A stretch of 64,000 nt of DNA from Bursaphelenchus xylophilus (taxonomy: Eukaryota > Nematoda > Chromadorea > Rhabditida > Aphelenchoididae), in assembly GCA_904066235.2 (NCBI GenBank), contig CAJFCV020000003.1, positions 1,302,001-1,366,000 on the forward strand, in the 5' to 3' direction. Below the pieces are notes generated by a model. It made no database searches, was not told where the DNA came from, and was given only the letters and a program-made list of their open reading frames with translations. Positions 54,413 to 64,000 of the stretch are shown here, one piece after another (the first letter of the stretch is position 1; each line of letters opens with the position of its first letter). The position numbers and the translations under genes are program-made.

Positions 54413-54507
54413 TCAGTCTGTCGGGAAAATAATGTGCATTTTTTTAAATAGCCCATCATTGCTTTTGGTGCGGCAAGATTGTGCTCATTATTTTCCCGAC
54501 AGACTGA
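54413..54507. mobile_element. Family A MITE, chimeric (A31)
   Basis: Left half is tgg type (TGTGCATTTTTTTAAATAGC), right half gag type (GTGCTCATTATTTTCCCGAC). It is only 95 bp, so a recombination or gene-conversion product is likely. Confidence 0.75.
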
Positions 54508-54553
54508 TACACAAATAAATGCTTCATATTATTAAAATAGCCGGTTCCTAAAG

Positions 54554-54680
54554 TCGCTGAAGTAATTTTTGGCGTTTGCACTGTGCAGAAAAGTTCCAGA
54601 TCTCAGCGACAGCCCAAAAAAGCCTATTGCACAGTGCAAAGTAAACTTTTGTTTTCGCACAGTGCATGTCGCTAAAATCA
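54554..54680. mobile_element. Fragment of element E1
   Basis: AAGTCGCTGAAGTAATTTTT at the left after TA, then CCTATTGCACAGTGC and CGCACAGTGCATGTCGC; right end lost. Confidence 0.65.
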
Positions 54681-54949
54681 AAATTTGGGGAAAAAATACT
54701 TAGTTCTGGTGCGAAATACTATTACATGGGTAATTCGATAGTCACGCTCACGTGTGCTCTTCAGGAAATCCGTAAGAATGGTCATAGGGTTCAAAAATGT
54801 AAAACTTGTACGTTTTGTTGAAAATTAAACTGCCAAAGACTTCGCAGAATTAGTGTAAAAAGGCCCATCAAGGGGTCGTTCTGAGTTCAACCTACATTTA
54901 GATCCAAAACATAGTAAAACCTAAACATGCATAAAAGGGTCAAAAATTG

Positions 54950-55261
54950 TTCAATATCTCAGATTTTCTTTAAATTTTGCACACGCCTTGGGCATATTGA
55001 AAATATCAATTCTTGAAAATTTTAGCTCGCGCTTTGCAGGCACAGCCAAGATATTCAGCTAACGTTGCGGCCGAGAGAAATCGCGAAATGCGGAGAGCGG
55101 ACAAAGAGAAAAAAAACTTTTATGTCACTTTTATCAACTTTTGACTAAAAAATCTCGAGCTAGGAGGTTCGCATATTTTTGAAAAAAAATAATCTAAATT
55201 TGAGCCAAGTTTCAGCAAAATCAGAGCGCCGCAATCTGACTATTTCCTCGTCAAGTTCAAC
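54950..55261. mobile_element. Family B relic
   Basis: CTCAGATTTTCTTTAAATTT and GAGAGCGGACAAAGAGAAA; the right part (TCAGAGCGCCGCAATCTGAC) leads into the tandem below. Confidence 0.55.
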
Positions 55262-55866
55262 GGTCTAATCAACTCATAATATGTTATTGTTCTGCTCGCT
55301 TTTGACCTAAAACTCTCGGTCGTTTCTGCAAACCGTAGGCTAGAAGTCTCGCATAAGTCTTAAAAAAAATTGTTCTAAATTTGAGCCAAGTTTCAACAAA
55401 ATCTGGGCGTCGCACTTGGGGTACTTCCCTATAAATTTTAGCCAAGTTTCATCAAAAATCTGATCGTCGCATTTGGGGTACTTCCTTATAAATCTGAGCC
55501 AAGTTTCATCAAAATCTGGGCGTCGCAATTTGACCATTTCCCCTCTAAAGTCAAGTTCAACGGTCTAATCACTCCCCAACTGTTATTCTTCTGCCCGCTT
55601 TTGACCTAAAAGTCTCGGTCATTCCTGCAAACCGTAGGCTAGAAGTCTCGCATAAGTCTTGAAAAAAAATTGTTCTAAATTTGAGCAAAGTTTCATCAAA
55701 ATCTGAGCGTCGCACTTGGGGTACTTCCCTATAAATTTTAGCCAAGTTTCTTCAAAATCTGAGCGTCGAACTTGGGGTACTTCCTTATAAATTTTAGCCA
55801 AGTTCAAACTCTGGGCGTCGCGCTTTGACTATTTCCCCTTTAAAGTCAAGTTCAACGGTCTAATCA
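55262..55866. repeat. About 300-bp tandem duplication of family B right ends
   Basis: Two units, each from AGTTCAACGGTCTAATCA, through AAACCGTAGGCTAGAAGTCT, to three stacked copies of GTCGCACTTGGGGTACTTCC. Small 50-60-bp right-end duplications are thus nested in a larger duplication. Confidence 0.75.
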
Positions 55867-56489
55867 CCTCCCCAAGACCAAAAAACACCTCCCACGAGCA
55901 TCCGCTAACCTTTCCCTCGCCGCTCCAGCAGCACCCAAAGAACATTCGCGGAGACGTACGGTTAATCTGCAGCGTCAAAATCGCCAAACGCACACAAAGT
56001 TGGTAGGGCCTCGCGGGCCGACGGAAATCCGCCGAAAACCCTCCCAACGCATGCGAAACGTGCGGATTTCGAAGCCGGCCCGAAGAAATGGTGGCAGAAA
56101 CTCTGTACACTTTACAGCGCCTAATCCGAGTGAAAGCAAAGAACTTACTGTAGCTGTACACGATGCTTTGGAAGAAAGGTTTTTTTTGGAGAGATTAGAA
56201 ATCGGGGTTGTGGTTTGTAAGTGTGATTTGTGAGAACTGAAAATGAGATTTTTTAGTGGAAAAAAGGAAAAAAATTTTAAAAAAAATTAAAAATGTGAAA
56301 AGATAAATCCGCGGAAAATAAATATATATAACAAAAAAATAAATAAAAATGAAAAAAAATAAAAAAAATAAAATAAAAATAAAAATGCAAAAATTCAAAC
56401 AAAAAAAAATACAATATTTTTTGTTTTAAATTTAAAAATTTTCTGTAAGGAAATCTTCGAGAAAAACGCAAATTCAAAAAATTTTTTTT

Positions 56490-56750
56490 GACAATTTTGG
56501 AATTTTGACATAAAAAGTTTCAGGCCTATTTCTACTGTAGAGAGTAATGTTTCCACAAAAAATTAATTTTTTCCAAACTGCCTAAGTTATGGCCGAAAAG
56601 TGTTTTTCTCTCTGACCGCTCTCCGCGTTTTCCGCTTTCTCTCGGCCGCAAAGATCGCTGAATATGTCGGCTACGTCTGCAAAGCAAAAGCTAAAATTTG
56701 CAGGGATTGATTAGAGGCCCATTCAGCTTATCCTTGCAAAATTTCACTGA
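56490..56750. mobile_element. Family B relic
   Basis: AGAGAGTAATGTTTCCACAA and CTCTCTGACCGCTCTCCGCG in family order. Confidence 0.55.
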
Positions 56751-57508
56751 GTTGCCATTTTATACGATGAAACATGTTTAGTCGTATAAAATGTCCCTTT
56801 AAATAATTCTGAACGTCGCAATGCACGGCAACCCAAAATAGAACAAAAATGTCTCCCGCCCACTTTTGAATTTCGTCCAAACGAAGTGTCAAAATTCACA
56901 AAGGAAATAAAATAATTGCGAGAAAAATATTTTTCGGTCGGAAAACCACACGAAAAATTCATTTTTGACATTTCGTTTGAATTCAACCGATACTAGGCGG
57001 GCCAAGTGCCGAAACGAGGCGGGAGACTCCCTGGGTTGCCGTGCAATGGCACGATCACACTTCTAAACCTAACCGAATCCAAAGCGTGGCCAACCTAGAG
57101 TGAGCGTGCAAAATTCCATCGCAATTTTTGCAAAAATGCCCAAGGCAATCTTTCAAAAAAGAATCTGGAATAATCCGAAAAAAGCTTCAGCTTATCCTCC
57201 CCCTTTCCATAAAAACAAATTCCACAAAATTTTGCAGAAACAAATGTAAAAATAACAGTGCCACAGAATGCTCCGAACAAGCGTGTAGGCGAGACGAAAA
57301 TGAAACGCCATGAAAAGTGGTGAGGGAAATTGTTTAGGATGAAAACGACAAAAGTAAAATGAAAAAAGAACCCCGTTACAATTGTTATATCACATCAATG
57401 ATCGTCGTGTTCTCAAAGAGAGTGGTGTTTTTGGTTGTCGCCATATTTAGAAAGTAGGTTTGCGAACAGTAAGAGGGCTAAGTTGAGGTAAATTTGATGA
57501 CTTTACTA

Positions 57509-57649
57509 TCGGTCTGTCGGGAAAATAATGAGCACAATGTCGCATCACTTCGCTGAAGCGAAAAGCAATTTGATTTTGTCGCGAAAACAATGCATTTTCT
57601 CGGCGATTTCCGCTGCGACAGAGCGTTCATTATTTTCCCGACAAACTGA
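57509..57649. mobile_element. Family A MITE, gag type (A32)
   Basis: TA-flanked ends TCGGTCTGTCGGG and CCCGACAAACTGA, interior GAAGCGAAAAGCAATTTGAT. Confidence 0.83.
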
Positions 57650-58021
57650 TACTACTGGCATTTTTCTACTGGCACACTCTGAGCACTTCCCATTTGGAGT
57701 CTTGATTACAGTAACCCGAAATACGGGGAAAAAATCTTGTCTACAATCCAAAACCGTAATCTTGACGATAAATTCATTAAGTAATGGCAATCTCTACAGA
57801 AACTTAAAACTCAAATGCCTCGCAGAAATATGTGAAGTGGACTACAGTAACCCGAATGCAATATAAAACGGTTTGCCAAGCATATTTCTTCTATGCTTGC
57901 CAAAACGACTAAAAAATAGGCGTCAAGTAACACTAGCCCAGTTACAGTAAACTCGGCTTCAATTAAGGTCGTAAAACCGCTCGCATAGAGGCACTACCGT
58001 AATCCCTCGCATTCAACCTAA

Positions 58022-58440
58022 AAAGGGAAGTAGCCCAAGTGCGATGCTCAGATTTTCTTTAAATTTTGCACACACGTTGGGCATGAACTAAACATCAATT
58101 CCCGAAAGTTTTAGCTTGTGCTTTGCAGAAGCAGCCGAGATATTGAACCATCTTTGCCGCCGAGAGAGTACGCTAAACGCGGAGAGCGATCAGAGAGAAA
58201 AACACTTTTTGGCCACAACTTTGCTCATTTCGTGCGGAAAAAAATTGATTTTTCATGGAAACATTACCCTCTATGGTAGAAATATGCAAGTAACTTTTCG
58301 TGCCGAAAATCGGCAAAAAAATGCGGAAATTTTCGCCAACTTTCGAACTCAAAATCTCGGTCTGGCATACATTTTAAAAAAAATTATTCTAAATTTGTGC
58401 CAAGTTTCGTCAAAATCTGAGCGTCACACTAGGGGTACTG
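58022..58440. mobile_element. Family B MITE, nearly complete
   Basis: AAAGGGAAGTAGCCCAAGTG at the left, GCGTCACACTAGGGGTACTG at the right, with TAA on both sides (58019-58021, 58441-58443). The right end has a short deletion. Confidence 0.78.
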
Positions 58441-58519
58441 TAAGTTATCATTTTAATCGTAGCCCAAACCCAAACTACCGTACCCTACCACCACCAAATC
58501 TCCAATAAAACCCCATCCG

Positions 58520-58900
58520 CACGTAGCGAACCCTGCAAGTCCCGCACTGACCTGAAACCCAACTTTTTCCCACCTTTTATAGTACTTATTTCCGCCTCAT
58601 ACACTTATGCAGGCCGCGAACGCCCCGTCATCAGCAATTCCTATGTAAAAATACGAAAATTGAGTCCAACCCGCGACCCGCTGACCCGCTTCGGACTCGG
58701 AAATAAACCCCGCAGCGTGAGTGACGCACTGCGAACCACCTGTCTGCTCGAATGTAACATATTCGAGGAGGGATTGCGGGTGCGAAAATACGAAAACCTG
58801 ACGTCCGCACGCGTGTTACGTACTCGTTGTTTTCGCCCGCATTCCAACAATAGCCGCGGCGGTTTATCGGCGCGTTTCCGGCTACGGGAATGAGCTTGTT
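58520..58900. promoter_or_regulatory. GC-rich island, function unknown
   Basis: GC-rich and repeat-free. Open frames of 69-77 codons on both strands have no recognised domain. Could be a conserved non-coding block. Confidence 0.2.
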
Positions 58901-59089
58901 TGTTGGCGAAAACAGCCGTCAGCGGATGTTTGTTTGTGTTGCAAATGGCGATAACTGGGACGGCTGGTAGGGAGAAAAATGGCTGGCATTACGGTAGAAA
59001 TGGAAAGCAGGCTTGATCAAGTGTTATAGAAATAAGAATTGATTAAAAAAAAGAGTTGACAAAAGAGTCTGTTTTACATAGAAACTAGT

Positions 59090-59440
59090 CTGCCGAAAAA
59101 AATTTGGATTTGTCGAAGCAAGGATTTTTTAGCTCGAAAGTTGGTAAAAATGCGGTGACTTTTTGCGAATCTTTTTCATGAAAAATGTCATGTTTTTTTC
59201 TACCGTAGAGAGTAACGTTCCCGCAAAAAATGATTTTTTTCCACACGAAACTGGCAGAGATATGGCGGAAAGATGTCTTTCCTTTGTCTGCGTACTCACT
59301 CGGCGGCAAAGATGTTCAATATCCTGATGGCGCTTGCAAAACGCGAGCTAAAACTTTCAGGAATTGATACTTAGTTCATGCCCGATGTGTGTTCAAAACT
59401 TAAAGAAAATCTGAGCGTCGCACATGGGGTACTTCCCTTG
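59090..59440. mobile_element. Family B MITE, left-truncated
   Basis: Right end GGGGTACTTCCCTTG followed by TTA (59441-59443). Interior in family order; the left end is not found. Confidence 0.65.
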
Positions 59441-61851
59441 TTAGTTTGAATGCGAGCAAAATTACGGCAGTGCCTCTATGAAATTGTTTGGGCTACCGCG
59501 AGGAACGGTAATTTGGTGCTTTTGACTAAAAAAGAAACTTGCTATAGACAATCGAAGGAAGGATTACGGTAGTGCATTTAAACTGCTTTTGAGAGCGGTT
59601 TTAAGATCTTTAATCGAAATCTAGGTTACTGTAACTGGGTTACTTTCTCTTGACGCCTATTTTTTCGTTTTGGGAAGCATGGAAGAAAGAGAGCGTTTTA
59701 TTACTCTCGGCAGCAAAGATATCGCAATATCTTCGCTGCTTCTGCAAAGCGCGAGCTAAAAATTTCACGATTTGATATGTGGCCCATGCCTGGCGGCAAA
59801 GCTGGAACGAAGTCTTAAGGCACAAGATGACAATTTTTTCCCATTCATTGTAACTTTTGAGGTAAAAAAGCTCGGAAACTTCGTTGAAGTTTTGTTTTTG
59901 TATAGCCAAACTGCTTCAACACCGATCCTTATCACTTGAGCTATCCTCCAACTAAACTACAAGGCAAAACCACTGCAATTTTCAGCTCCGAAGCCTCCAA
60001 AAATGACGAACACATGGCTTCGACCAACCCTACCGTATAATCCGTAGATGAACTCAAACTCGCCTCGTTCAAATGCTGCACGTCAACTACGAACCTCCGT
60101 ATTGTCAGAGATTATCCGAAATGTCGCTTACAATAGCCCTGATGGCCAAATGTTTACAGTTTCGGGGACAAAGGACGTCAAAAAAGCCAAGGATTACTTT
60201 TCGCATAAATCCGGCCGAAAAACGGCTCCAATGGTTAAAGATTAGGATCCGCACGGAAGTTGGGGGTATTTTAGAAAGTATTAGGGGCTAAGACAAAAGT
60301 AAGAGCAATTTTTTTGGAAATTTTCATTTTGGAATTTTGGGATTTCTCGAATTTTTTTTTGAATTTTTTGTAATTTTTTTGCGAAAAATTGTGAAAATGT
60401 TGTCTACATTTACTGCTGTTGTTGGTAAAATACGCTAGACACGGTTTTCATTGCCAAAAAATCTAAAAATCCCAAAATTCAAAAAATTTCAAAACCCTCA
60501 AAAATTGTAAAATACGGTATGTAGAATGTCTAGAATGTTATAAATATAGGTCAAAAAAGATTTACTTGTCATCAATCAACACAAAAAATTGATAAAAAAA
60601 CTATTTTCTCAGACAGTCTCTCCTAAGTTTCAGTAGTCTCTCGTTTACAAAGATTGTTGAATATCTCAGCAGTGTTTGCAAGCTAAAAGACAACATTTTC
60701 TGTAATTGACATAAGGCCTATTTGGAACAAATGGCTCAAATTTGAAGCAAATTGAGACACATTGCCTCGGGGGATCACAAATTTTTTATTTTGTGATTTT
60801 TTCAAAGATTACAATTTTTTTGCATTTTTCATGCAAAAAATCACAAAAATTATTTTACATCGTAGTCACTGTGCCTATTTCTCTCCAAATTCATTGGATT
60901 TTCCAAAAAAAAATTTTTTTTAATCCGAAAATTTAAAAAAATCCTAAAAAATTTTTTTGTTACTACACATACTCAGATTACATATTGCTCAAAATTATGC
61001 CAAAAATAAAAAAATAGACTTATTTTCACCCCCAAAATTCACGTCAAATCCGGAACAGTGGGTCGTTAAAATTCCCTTGCCGACATCATCCTCATAACCC
61101 CCCACCTCCCCCGACCCGCTTCGAATTACCCGCCCTGCGGGTTTAGATTGCATGACAAATATGCAAATACGGCGCCGCCAAATAAACATCAGCCAAACAA
61201 ACATGTGGGTGAAGTCGGTTACAAACGGAAAAAAATCTGGAATTAAAAAAAATTAAAATAAAAAAAATTTTTTTTTTGAGACTACAGTAGACGCGTCAAG
61301 AGCAAATATTATCCCGAAAAAGCGGGGTGATAAAGAAAACACACGTAAATTTGACGTGGCGAACTGAGGAAGTATCAGTTTGCAATGCTTTTTTTTTTCT
61401 TGGAAATTGACAATTTTTGGGAAAAATAAGAAAAAATGGAGTTTTTCGGGGAAATGGCGAAGGATTTTTTTGTTAGCCAAAAATTTTTTTTGTAACAAAA
61501 TAAAAAAATTAATTTTTTCAACTTTTTTAATTTTTGAAAATTTCAAATTTTTTTTTTTATTTTTTACAAGGAAAGTACTTCTATGGGGTGTGGAATTACC
61601 GGTCGAGATATATATCAAAAAATTCGCAAAAATTTTCTGATTCAGAATATATATAAATTAGCTGCCTAATTTTGGTCTGATGACATGTTTTTGTCCTCAG
61701 AAGTTTTCTCGCGACACAATGCAAGTGTCTTTTTGACCGTGTTTTTACCAATAAAAAAAATTTGTTTTGTGCTAAAATAAATTCTGAGGCCTTGACAAGC
61801 CTTAAAATATCAAATTGGATTACAACTACACCTTAAAAGTAGTTCTAATGT

Positions 61852-61857
61852 AAAAAA
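61852..61857 (-). terminator. T6 Pol III-type terminator
   Basis: Six T on the minus strand, about 9 nt after the 3' end of the tRNA-like sequence. Confidence 0.5.
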
Positions 61858-61866
61858 TGGGTTCTA

Positions 61867-61935
61867 GTGTGGCAAAAGGAATCGAACCCGTCCCCTTCGG
61901 ATTCCCAATCTAGCGCTCTAACCACTCGGCCACAC
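61867..61935 (-). tRNA. tRNA-like gene or tRNA pseudogene
   Basis: Minus strand. A box TGGCCGAGTGG and B box GGTTCGATTCC are both intact. GTGTGGC at the 5' end pairs perfectly with GCCACAC at the 3' end. The would-be anticodon loop is TTGGGAA (anticodon GGG, nominally Pro, unusual in eukaryotes). The anticodon stem is poorly paired, the T stem has a mismatch, and the acceptor and D-arm are two bases too close. So it looks transcribable but probably not a normal translation tRNA. A 7-bp hairpin, CTCTTCC/GGAAGAG (61940-61956), sits just upstream. Confidence 0.5.
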
Positions 61936-62169
61936 CGCTCTCTTCCGAAGGAAGAGACCGAGCGCGCTTTTGTTGCCGCAGATTTTTTTCCTCGAGAAAT
62001 ACATTCATCGATAAAACTCGTTGATAGACCAAAATTAGGCAGCTAATTTTTATATATTCTGAATCAGAAAATTTTTGCGAATTTTTTGATATATATCTTG
62101 ACCGGTAATTCCACACCCCATAGAAGTACTTTCCTTGTTAAATTTTTACCATTTTTTTCTTTCTATTAG

Positions 62170-62657
62170 TATTTTCATAAAGTTCATTGGACATCTTTTC
62201 TCATTCGCACAGTGCATTTTGAACTTTTTCCCGCCCTTGTCGCCAAGGCACAGTGCCTTCTCTTTTCGCACTGTGCAAACCTGAAAAAAGCCGTTTGCAC
62301 TGTGCAAACGCTTACGTCGCAGCGACATTTCAAATGCACAGTGCAAAACCAAAAAAAGTGGAATGCACGGTGCAAAAAATTTGGGGATTTTTGTGCACAG
62401 TGCGAACCGCGACAGTCATTTTTCCTTTTGCGCACCGTGCAAACCTCAAAAAATCCGATTGCACTGTGCAAATTCTTTAGCAAAATCGCGGCGACGCAGT
62501 TGGAAAAAGCCTACGTCGCAGCGACATTTCAAATGCACAGTGCGAAAATAAAAAAGAAAAGTGAAATGCACGGTGCAAAAAATGAATAAAAAATTAAAAC
62601 GAGAATTTCTGCGCACAGTGCGGACCGCGAAAAATGTCCATGCACTTTATGAAAATA
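62170..62657. mobile_element. Family E element E4, twelve GCACNGTGC palindromes
   Basis: Inverted ends TATTTTCATAAAGTTCATTG and, reversed at the right, TATTTTCATAAAGTGCATGG. Inside, a block with TACGTCGCAGCGACATTTCA occurs twice in direct orientation. Twelve palindromes are counted from 62207 to 62621. Confidence 0.78.
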
Positions 62658-63016
62658 GAAAAATATAAAGCTACCCAAAAAATCTTTTTTAAATTTCGAT
62701 TTTTTTCAAAACCCCAAAAAATTCGGAAATTCCTAAAAATCCCCTCAAGACTACGGTAGCCCGCCAACTCGCCCGTAATTTTCTCCCAGAACAAATTCAA
62801 ACACCTTGTTCATCCATAACATTGCTCAAAAAGACAAAAGACTTGCCGCAATGATGGTCATTCGTCTTTCCGACCTTTCTCCCGAAGCCAGATGCCTCCG
62901 AAAATCGGAGAGCTTGGGCTGTGATTGCGGGAAAAAAGATCCGAAAATGTTGATTCAAAAGGAGAAGAAAGAGGGTTGAATTGCGATCAAAAAAAATTGG
63001 TTATGGTATGTATTAG
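62658..63016. other. Spacer, nothing recognised
   Basis: No gene or repeat supported. Confidence 0.4.
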
Positions 63017-63852
63017 CATTTTCACAAAGTGCCTGGACATTTGTCGCGGTCCGCACCGTGCACAAAAACCCGCGATTTTTTGCACCGTGCACTCACCTTT
63101 TTTTGGTTTTGCACTGTGCATTGGAAATATCGCTTCAACGTAGGCTACTGCGCCGCTGCGGGTTTGCTCAAAAATGTGCAAAAGGCTTTTTTGAGGTTTG
63201 CACGGTAGGGTTCGGACGGGGTATATACCCGGGGTATATTCCCGGGTATATACCCGGGTATATACCCAAATACCCGAGAGGCCGGGAATTTTCGGGTATT
63301 TATGGGTATATTCAAAGCACTATTGCATTCAAAAAATGTAAAAAAAGTCGAGTTTTGTCATAAAAAATCAATAAATGTTGACATTTTGTCATAATTTGTT
63401 TTTTGCCTCTCAAAACTTGGTTCTAAGGTTGAAATTTATTGGCCGGAGTAGGAAAATAAACGGAAAAAATTCAAAATCTGACTGCCAAATATTGGATTGC
63501 TAAACTTTTTGATTGTTAAAGTGCTAGTTTTGTTTGTTGTAGTTGGGAAAATAAAGAATATCATTTCAAACATGATTAGGTTAATGAATAACTTGCCACT
63601 TATTCATTAACGACTTCATATTGGTACTATATTGGACTAATTAGGCTAATTTTATAAACACCCGGATATACCCGAGATTTCGGGTATATACCCGGATATA
63701 TACCCGGTTATATACCCGCGTGGTGAATATACCCGAATTTTCCGAACCATATTGCACGGTGCGCAAAGGCAAAAATTCACAGTGCGTTGGGGACGAAAAT
63801 TCAAGATGCACTGTGCGAAAGCGAAAAAATGTCCAGGCATTTTGTGAAAATG
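63017..63852. mobile_element. Family E element E5, interrupted
   Basis: Inverted ends CATTTTCACAAAGTGCCTGG at the left and, reversed at the right, CATTTTCACAAAATGCCTGG, each followed by ACATTT..CGC. Shares its interior with E2 and E4. Split by a 545-bp insertion at one of its GCACGGTGC palindromes. Confidence 0.78.
63207..63751. mobile_element. Inserted element with GGGTATATACCC arrays at both ends
   Basis: TTGCACGGT is present on each side (63198-63206, 63752-63760), a perfect 9-bp duplication of the E5 palindrome. Ends carry GGTTCGGA in inverted orientation, then tandem GGGTATATACCC/CCCGGGTATA arrays (63216-63308 and 63655-63735). A 9-bp duplication fits Mutator-like elements. The centre is AT-rich without coding capacity. 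Confidence 0.65.
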
Positions 63853-64000
63853 ATGATATTGCGAAAAAAAAGCAAAAAGTTGCGCAGTGCAAGATGAACT
63901 TTTGCTTTCGCACAGTGTATATAAAGGTGATATAAGTATATATTTAAAAAAATGTTTGCCCAAATCGCGATTTCAAAAGTAAGAAAAAACTCTTCAAGCT

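Larger units (their letters stand above)
51035..61565. other. 5' flank of nhr-6, repeat-filled
   Basis: No second gene is supported. Contents are family A and B copies, a mariner-type MITE, several GC-rich islands and A/T-rich stretches (51100-51420, 56270-56500, 60300-60600), listed or noted here. A plus ORF at 58660-58893 lies in a GC-rich island and has no recognised domain. Confidence 0.6.
61566..62138. mobile_element. TIR element carrying a tRNA-like unit
   Basis: Near-perfect inverted repeats of about 113 bp (61566-61678 and 62026-62138) start CAAGGAAAGTACTTCTATGG. TTA lies directly outside each end, so a 3-bp duplication is likely. The outermost bases CAAGGAAAGTACT resemble family B ends (CAGGGGAAGTACT), suggesting the same PIF/Harbinger-like transposition machinery. 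The roughly 350-bp centre holds the tRNA-like sequence on the minus strand. No protein is encoded. Confidence 0.8.

Noticed and set aside
58660..58893. 77-codon plus-strand ORF
   Set aside because: GC-rich island gives open frames on both strands; no recognised domain or splice signals.

Overview
The window comes from a eukaryote, most likely a rhabditid nematode. It is AT-rich with GC-rich exons. Splice acceptors mostly read TTTTCAG or TTTTAG, and the one gene I can assemble encodes a nuclear receptor of the NR4A class whose DNA-binding domain looks like Caenorhabditis NHR-6. No bacterial operon, CRISPR array or rRNA is visible.

A single minus-strand gene dominates. Twelve exons between 50998 (ATG) and 10833 (end of stop) join with compatible phases at every junction into 904 codons. 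Exons 1-7 encode a Ser/Pro/Gln/Asn-rich N-terminal region. Exons 8-9 encode the two C4 zinc fingers, and exons 9-12 the ligand-binding-type domain. The locus covers about 40 kb because introns 2 (10.4 kb) and 5 (15.9 kb) are very large. GC-rich islands inside the introns, two of them with palindromic TATA-like cores, are candidate enhancers or internal promoters.

The rest is dense in non-autonomous mobile elements and tandem arrays. Family A is a palindromic MITE with TA target duplications, ends TCAGTCTGTCGGG, and two internal types. In five well-resolved places the two types sit side by side in fixed order around a conserved 22-bp bridge (19 bp in one case), so a dimer seems to move as a unit. 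Family B has ends CARGGGAAGTACT and 3-bp TTA/TAA duplications, like PIF/Harbinger. There are also mariner-like elements (1474-2340, 28728-29653, and a MITE at 6880-7139 and 53080-53335), a hAT-like element (8313-8624), and a possible Mutator-like insertion with a 9-bp duplication (63207-63751). Family E elements and satellites carry many copies of the palindrome GCACNGTGC.

The right flank holds an unusual element (61566-62138): 113-bp inverted repeats with TTA duplications surround a tRNA-like unit with intact Pol III A and B boxes and a T6 terminator.

Layout: 1-10.8 kb, repeat-filled 3' flank of the receptor gene; 10.8-16.3 kb, exons 12-6; 16.3-32.1 kb, intron 5 with repeats; 32.1-36.9 kb, exons 5-3; 36.9-51.0 kb, introns 2 and 1 with exons 2 and 1; 51.0-64 kb, 5' flank, repeats and the tRNA-like element.
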